From contig JAEXCU010000008.1 in NCBI GenBank assembly GCA_023402015.1, positions 1 to 24,425 on the forward strand: DNA of 24,425 bases. Direction: 5' to 3'. The notes under the pieces were generated by a model. The model searched no databases. It was given only the letters and a program-made list of their open reading frames with translations, and was not told the origin of the DNA. Position numbers and translations under genes: made by a program. Below are positions 20,625 through 24,425 of this stretch, one piece after another (the stretch's first letter is position 1; each line of letters opens with the position of its first letter). This DNA is from Pseudomonadota bacterium (GTDB lineage Bacteria; Pseudomonadota; Alphaproteobacteria; Rs-D84).

Positions 20625-21488
20625 ATGGGAAAATATTTTTTTGCGGCGGTATTGGCATTGTTGCCGTCAATTGCTAATGCAGGTGGTTGTTATAGTGATG
20701 GCGAATGCAATTCTGGGGAATTTTGCGTATTTGCATGGGATGATTACGACGGTGGACCAACCCAGCGTGGTTATTGTTGCGACGAAAGTGATTTAGATTG
20801 CATTATCACCAATAGCGAGGGGGCTTTTTATTCCGTGCTGGCTGTTGACGCCACGTCAGGCGTTAATCAATGGTGTTATTCTGGAAATTGTGGGCATGAA
20901 AATTCATGTCTTAAAACATACAAGGTTCAAAAATTTGGAACGGTGGATATTGATAACGAGGCTTTCCCGCTTTGTACAAATTTATACACGTCTGATGATA
21001 GGTACAGTTCCGAACCATTAGAAGAATGCATAGTCGCCACAAGAACATCTGGTGATATCACCACAATAACGTATTGTTTTGAGCCCCAGGCCGTAGATCA
21101 GGGTGATATATGTTGGTATGTGGATGCGGCCCAGCATGGCGAACAAGAATCCGAGGATGATTGGCGTACTGTTGTCGGTTCCAATGGTGTGCGTTTTTAT
21201 CAACGTTATGGCACCAGACAAATTGCACAATATGGATACAGTTGTGAGTTAACTGATATAGGAACAAATTATACGTGCAGTGATAATTATTGGGATGACG
21301 GAACGTCGTGTCAAAAATGTCCGTCGTTGACCGGGGCGGCCGGTGGTGAAATTTATGGAACGACGAACATTGGGTATAACAACAGTATTACAAACTGTAT
21401 GCAAAAACGTGATATAAAATTCATGGATGATTCTGGAACGTATACTTTTGAAGGCCATGATTGTTATTACAAAACGGGCAATAACTGA
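20625..21488 (+). CDS. secreted Cys-rich protein of unknown function
   Basis: This 287-aa protein has a classical signal peptide (MGKYFFAAVLALLPSIANA, cleavage predicted after ANA) and 19 cysteines in the mature part, suggesting several disulfides. The C-terminal part has a C-x-x-x-YWDDGTSC-x-x-CP pattern followed by YGTTNIGYNNSITNC, which looks like a small EGF- or CP-type repeat module. I do not recognise a named family. The start at 20625 is chosen for the signal peptide and the AGGGG 8 nt upstream. Longer in-frame starts would translate through the structured RNA. It sits directly behind RNA copy 2, which may control it. Expected location is the periplasm or cell surface. Confidence 0.8.
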   Translation: MGKYFFAAVLALLPSIANAGGCYSDGECNSGEFCVFAWDDYDGGPTQRGYCCDESDLDCIITNSEGAFYSVLAVDATSGVNQWCYSGNCGHENSCLKTYKVQKFGTVDIDNEAFPLCTNLYTSDDRYSSEPLEECIVATRTSGDITTITYCFEPQAVDQGDICWYVDAAQHGEQESEDDWRTVVGSNGVRFYQRYGTRQIAQYGYSCELTDIGTNYTCSDNYWDDGTSCQKCPSLTGAAGGEIYGTTNIGYNNSITNCMQKRDIKFMDDSGTYTFEGHDCYYKTGNN

Positions 21489-21516
21489 TTGTTAATGGCC
21501 AAAAATATAATGTTAA

Positions 21517-21546
21517 TAAAAAACACCCAAATGGGTGTTTTTTTAT
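21517..21546. terminator. bidirectional terminator between convergent genes
   Basis: The stem AAAACACCC / GGGTGTTTT with AAAT loop is flanked by A and T runs. It serves the secreted-protein gene on plus and the outer-membrane gene on minus. Confidence 0.88.
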
Positions 21547-22661
21547 CAGAAAATATATTTCAGGTTTAATCCGCCACTGAATCCGGTTCGGCCGCCGTCG
21601 CGTCGGTCCAGATGCAGCATCAGGTTAAATCGGTCAATGGATTTTTCAATGCCAATTCCATATTCAGAATAATTTTCTGAATCCAATTTGCTTAATTTTG
21701 CACCATTAACAATGACATCGCCACCATTGTCGCTTTCAAATACATATTTTATGCCGATAAATCCAAACCAACCTTTGCCCAGGTGTTTTATCGCGCGCAG
21801 GGCGGGTGTTATTTCAAAAATATTAAAATTCTTGTTTGCGATTTTTTCACCGGACACAGATACATAATTTGCAGATTTTATCCATGCGTATCCTGCATAA
21901 ATACTGGGTTGCAATGTAAATGTATCATCCAGTGCAATGTTGTATGCCGCGCGTGCTGCGCCACCGGCCCACATATTCGCGTATTCATCTGTGCCGAATT
22001 TTGTTTCGCCGCGGTTGTATAATGCACCGCCATTTGCCGATATAGACAGGTTAAAGTTTCCGATGTTGTATCCGCTGTACAGGCCCCAATAACCGCCGTT
22101 TTCTTCTATATCAACAAAATCGTTTGTTTGGTTGCCGCCAACATATCCGCCATATAAACCCCATTCGGATATACCTGCGCCCCATTGGGCTTCGCCGCCG
22201 GACAGCCCCAGCATTACAATATCATAATCTGAATCCAGGCGGTCATAATGGCGAAACTTGGCATCGTCGCCGTAATGGGCCCAATTTAACCAAATGCTGT
22301 TCACGACGGGGCGGGTGTAATCGTCGCCGCCATTGCGGCCCTTGGTGGGCGCATGGTTGCCTTCTTCACCATATTCGCCATACAAATGCATTGTGCCATA
22401 CATCGGCATCCGACCATACAGGTCGGGCGAATTTTTGCTGTCGCGCGGGGCAGGTTGCATGGTTAACTTTGCACGGTTCCCCAGTGCGGCCGCGGCCGAG
22501 CCTTCGAATGTTTGCATTGCGTTCGTCATGATTGAATGTTGCATCACCGCGATATTATGCGCAGAAATCGCATTTGCATACATATGTGGGCGTGCGCCGA
22601 ATGCAGGTGCGCACAGCCCAATTAATATCGCAGACAAAGTGAATGATGATACGTGTTTCAT
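21546..22661 (-). CDS. outer-membrane beta-barrel protein (autotransporter-domain-like)
   Basis: This 371-aa protein has a signal peptide (KHVSSFTLSAILIGLCAPAFG, cut near AFGA) and a helical or low-complexity N-terminal stretch. A barrel of about 250 residues follows, with alternating aromatic and Gly-rich strands (WGLYGGYVGG, YWGLYSGYNIG, LQPSIYAGYAWI, WFGFIGIKYVFE). The last strand is GFSGGLNLKYIF, ending in Phe as BAM-dependent barrels do. It resembles autotransporter beta domains, but no obvious passenger is present. It may therefore be a stand-alone barrel adhesin or porin. The ribosome-binding site is an unusual GAGAGAG, 4 nt before the ATG, and is complementary to the small RNA at 13833-14070. 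Confidence 0.82.
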   Translation of the reverse strand: MKHVSSFTLSAILIGLCAPAFGARPHMYANAISAHNIAVMQHSIMTNAMQTFEGSAAAALGNRAKLTMQPAPRDSKNSPDLYGRMPMYGTMHLYGEYGEEGNHAPTKGRNGGDDYTRPVVNSIWLNWAHYGDDAKFRHYDRLDSDYDIVMLGLSGGEAQWGAGISEWGLYGGYVGGNQTNDFVDIEENGGYWGLYSGYNIGNFNLSISANGGALYNRGETKFGTDEYANMWAGGAARAAYNIALDDTFTLQPSIYAGYAWIKSANYVSVSGEKIANKNFNIFEITPALRAIKHLGKGWFGFIGIKYVFESDNGGDVIVNGAKLSKLDSENYSEYGIGIEKSIDRFNLMLHLDRRDGGRTGFSGGLNLKYIF

Positions 22662-22697
22662 AATCTCTCTCGCTTTTTTAAATCACCAGTATCTTTA

Positions 22698-22713
22698 TGA
22701 TATAATTATAGCA
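22698..22713. promoter_or_regulatory. interlocked divergent extended -10 promoters
   Basis: TGATATAAT on plus (22698-22706, towards aroK) and TGCTATAAT on minus (22713-22705, towards the outer-membrane gene) overlap by 2 bp. Both have the TG-N-TATAAT form. Binding of polymerase to one would block the other. Confidence 0.5.
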
Positions 22714-22831
22714 TATTTTCCCAATATTGAAAATAAAAAAGCCTGTTCAGTATATCGTTTGGCAATGCGATTTGAATCCAAAAATTAAATTTTTATTGTC
22801 TGGGGCATGGATTTTTATTATTATTTTGGAC

Positions 22832-23401
22832 ATGAATGAAAAAACTGAACTGAAATTAGATAAACCGATTGTAATGGTCGGGCTGATGGGGGCGGGAAAA
22901 ACCAGTGTCGGCCGTGCATTGGCACGACGGATGGGTATTCCTTTTGTGGATTCTGATAAAGAAATAGAGGCCGCGGCCGGATGCAGCGTTGTTGATATAT
23001 TCGCAATGTATGGCGAAAAAGAATTTCGTCGCGTTGAACAGCGTATAATATCGCGATTGCTGGACGAGGCCCCCGCAATCAAGGTTATATCCACCGGCGA
23101 AGGCGCGTTTATAACGCCTGCGGTACGTGAAATGATACTGAATCGTGCGTTAACAATTTGGTTAAAAGCCGATTTGCAACTGCTTGTTAAAAGGACGAAT
23201 TTTCGTGATACGCGTCCGCAACTTTTGCACGCAGACAGCAAGAAAATATTGGCCCAATTAATTGATGAACGCTATAAAATTTATGCAATGGCAGATATAA
23301 CGGTTGAAACCAAAGACGAAAGTTTGCGTAAAACTTTGGACAAGGTTGTCGCCGCAATTCAATTATATACAGAGCAGGGAGAAAAACATGGCAAAGAGTA
23401 A
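22832..23401 (+). CDS. aroK: shikimate kinase
   Basis: This 189-aa enzyme phosphorylates shikimate in the chorismate pathway. Walker A is GLMGAGKTS (17-25). Shikimate-binding D42 in FVDSDKEIE and R66 in EFRRVE are present, as is the lid with RTNFRDTRPQLL. The substrate loop normally reads GGGAF and here is GEGAF (89-93), a substitution beside the shikimate site. The start at 22832 is where family similarity begins. Upstream in-frame codons from 22727 lack it, and only a weak GGA precedes the ATG. aroB does not follow. Instead mscL overlaps the last 14 bp. Confidence 0.9.
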   Translation: MNEKTELKLDKPIVMVGLMGAGKTSVGRALARRMGIPFVDSDKEIEAAAGCSVVDIFAMYGEKEFRRVEQRIISRLLDEAPAIKVISTGEGAFITPAVREMILNRALTIWLKADLQLLVKRTNFRDTRPQLLHADSKKILAQLIDERYKIYAMADITVETKDESLRKTLDKVVAAIQLYTEQGEKHGKE

Positions 23402-23942
23402 TTTTTTTAAAGATTTTCGTACGTTTATGGAGCGTGGCAGTGCCATAGACATGGCGGTCGGTATTATTGTCGGCAGCGTGATGACCAGTGTTGTTAATTC
23501 TTTGGTCAAAGATATAATAATGCCGCCAATTGGATTATTAATCGGGGGCGTTGATTTTTCTCAATTATTTATCGTTTTGGCCGGCGGCAAAGGACAGCAT
23601 TTTGCCACGGTTGATGCGGCCCAGGCCGCGGGTGCGACGACGCTGAATATCGGGCTGTTTTTAAATTCATTGGTCAGTTTCTTTATAACAATGTTTGCGG
23701 TATTTTTAATTGTTCGTGCCGTCAGTAAATTTCGCGAGAAAAAGGCAATTACCACACGCACATGTCCATATTGCAAAACGACAATTAATATTGCGGCCAC
23801 AAAATGCCCAAATTGTTGTTCTGAATTAACACCGGAACAGGTTATCCCGGCCCAGGAAAGCGATTTGGAAAAAGAACTGGAAAATTTAAAGAAAAAGACA
23901 GTTGGCAAAATTTCAAAAATTACAAAAAAATCTGCTAAATAG
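23388..23942 (+). CDS. mscL: large-conductance mechanosensitive channel MscL with C-terminal zinc ribbon
   Basis: This 184-aa protein has the MscL hallmark start FFKDFRTFMERGSAIDMAVGI and a pore-lining TM1 with VGIIVGSVMTSVVNSLVKDIIMPPIG. A periplasmic loop and TM2 (FLNSLVSFFITMFAVFLIVRAVSKF) follow. After TM2 it carries a C4 zinc ribbon, C126-x2-C129 ... C140-x2-C143, and then a coiled and Lys-rich tail. The standard E. coli protein (136 aa) lacks the ribbon. It opens as an emergency valve under hypo-osmotic shock. The start has AGGGAG 7 nt upstream and overlaps aroK by 14 bp. Confidence 0.95.
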   Translation: MAKSNFFKDFRTFMERGSAIDMAVGIIVGSVMTSVVNSLVKDIIMPPIGLLIGGVDFSQLFIVLAGGKGQHFATVDAAQAAGATTLNIGLFLNSLVSFFITMFAVFLIVRAVSKFREKKAITTRTCPYCKTTINIAATKCPNCCSELTPEQVIPAQESDLEKELENLKKKTVGKISKITKKSAK

Positions 23943-23975
23943 GACATTTTTGTAATAAATTATATCAATATTTAT

Positions 23976-24000
23976 CAGGCCCATTTCTGGGCCTGTTTTT
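23976..24000 (+). terminator. intrinsic terminator of aroK-mscL
   Basis: The stem CAGGCCC / GGGCCTG with a 6-nt loop is followed by T5. Confidence 0.9.
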
Positions 24001-24140
24001 CTGTCATTTTATATGCCTAATATGTCGCCGATGGACAATAAGAATGGTTGATTGGCGCACGATAATTGGGATTATTTTCGGTCATAACAGAATAGGGGGT
24101 GTTTGCATAATTTAGGTTTTTATTGTGGTCTGGAACGATT
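24001..24140. other. gene-free AT-rich stretch
   Basis: I see no convincing ORF, promoter or repeat here. Confidence 0.4.
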
Positions 24141-24338
24141 TTAGGCCTGAGGGTTGGAAATGTTGTGTGTTAAAGCAAATATAGACATTAAAACAACGAA
24201 ATTGGCAAAAACAGAAACAAAAAGAATTGGATATGAAACTTCATTTTCTGAACCAAATAAGTCAAAACGAATGGAGGTTGTCTTTACAAAAACAAAATAA
24301 TTGTTCTTCTTTGTTGTTTTGGATTTTTCACTGGTCAT
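24141..24338 (-). CDS. possible small single-pass membrane protein
   Basis: This 65-codon ORF on the minus strand has a polar, Lys-rich N-terminus (TSEKSKTTKKNN) and a hydrophobic segment (SYPILFVSVFANFVVLMSIFAL, residues about 35-56). AGGATAGGA lies immediately before the ATG, somewhat close but strong. Upstream is a perfect 7-bp hairpin (GAGAAAG / CTTTCTC, 24367-24386) and a TATA-rich region at 24400-24425. No family is recognised. It could be a real small protein or a chance ORF. Confidence 0.4.
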   Translation of the reverse strand: MTSEKSKTTKKNNYFVFVKTTSIRFDLFGSENEVSYPILFVSVFANFVVLMSIFALTHNISNPQA

Positions 24339-24425
24339 TTCCTATCCTTTTTCTTTGTTTTTATTTGAGAAAGGGGATTCTTTCTCGGGTCATTCAAAAG
24401 GCGCATAATGTATATTATGTATAGT

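Overview
The window looks like a piece of a Gram-negative, moderate-GC, AT-leaning chromosome. An alphaproteobacterium, probably host-associated, fits best. The evidence is a RodZ-type shape regulator, an FtsB-like divisome protein, an outer-membrane beta-barrel ending in Phe, an alphaproteobacterial-looking UvrA (first zinc finger C-P-V-S) and a compact core-gene layout. This placement is inference, because no rRNA or universal phylogenetic marker was analysed.

Layout. 1-3773: a three-gene module made of a DUF6273-like/MoxR-type AAA+ ATPase, a small AAA-like subunit without Walker motifs, and a protein with an HExxH motif, a Gln-rich linker and a VWA/MIDAS domain. 3879-5805: a DUF308 membrane protein, a tRNA-Arg(UCU) whose 3' end and terminator are duplicated 168 bp away, tspO, and an FtsB-like gene convergent with tspO. 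5825-7644: dusB and rodZ. 7712-12036: uvrA, a free-standing Ffh M-domain protein and rlmE, ending at a clear terminator. 12074-14302: a repeat-rich accessory stretch with three GGATTGC/GCAATGAC palindromic elements. A DUF3419 gene lies between 125-bp inverted repeats, and two structured non-coding segments follow. 14353-17339: rnhA, divergent from a compact transketolase gene and a YgjP-type metallopeptidase gene. 17349-20600: hisS and prfA, bracketed by two copies of one structured RNA. 20625-24425: a secreted Cys-rich protein, an outer-membrane barrel protein, aroK, mscL with a zinc ribbon, and a possible small membrane protein.

The most interesting signal is the pair of about 215-nt RNAs at 17384-17596 and 20385-20600. 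Each has its own promoter with 17-bp spacing and ends in an intrinsic terminator. Stems are preserved while their sequences change between copies. In both, an internal GGTCAGGAGG is exactly complementary to a downstream CCTCCTGACC that also forms the left arm of the terminator. This is a mutually exclusive attenuator- or riboswitch-like design, or an RNA that can hide or expose an anti-Shine-Dalgarno stretch. One copy lies immediately upstream of a secreted-protein gene.

Other notable points are a second, unrelated structured RNA on the minus strand (13833-14070), whose unpaired linker matches the ribosome-binding site of the outer-membrane gene over 8 nt. There is also a cassette-like inversion inside the repeat elements. 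Several promoters are extended -10 type (TG-N-TATAAT), and several genes place the -10 box 7-8 nt before the ATG, suggesting leaderless mRNAs.
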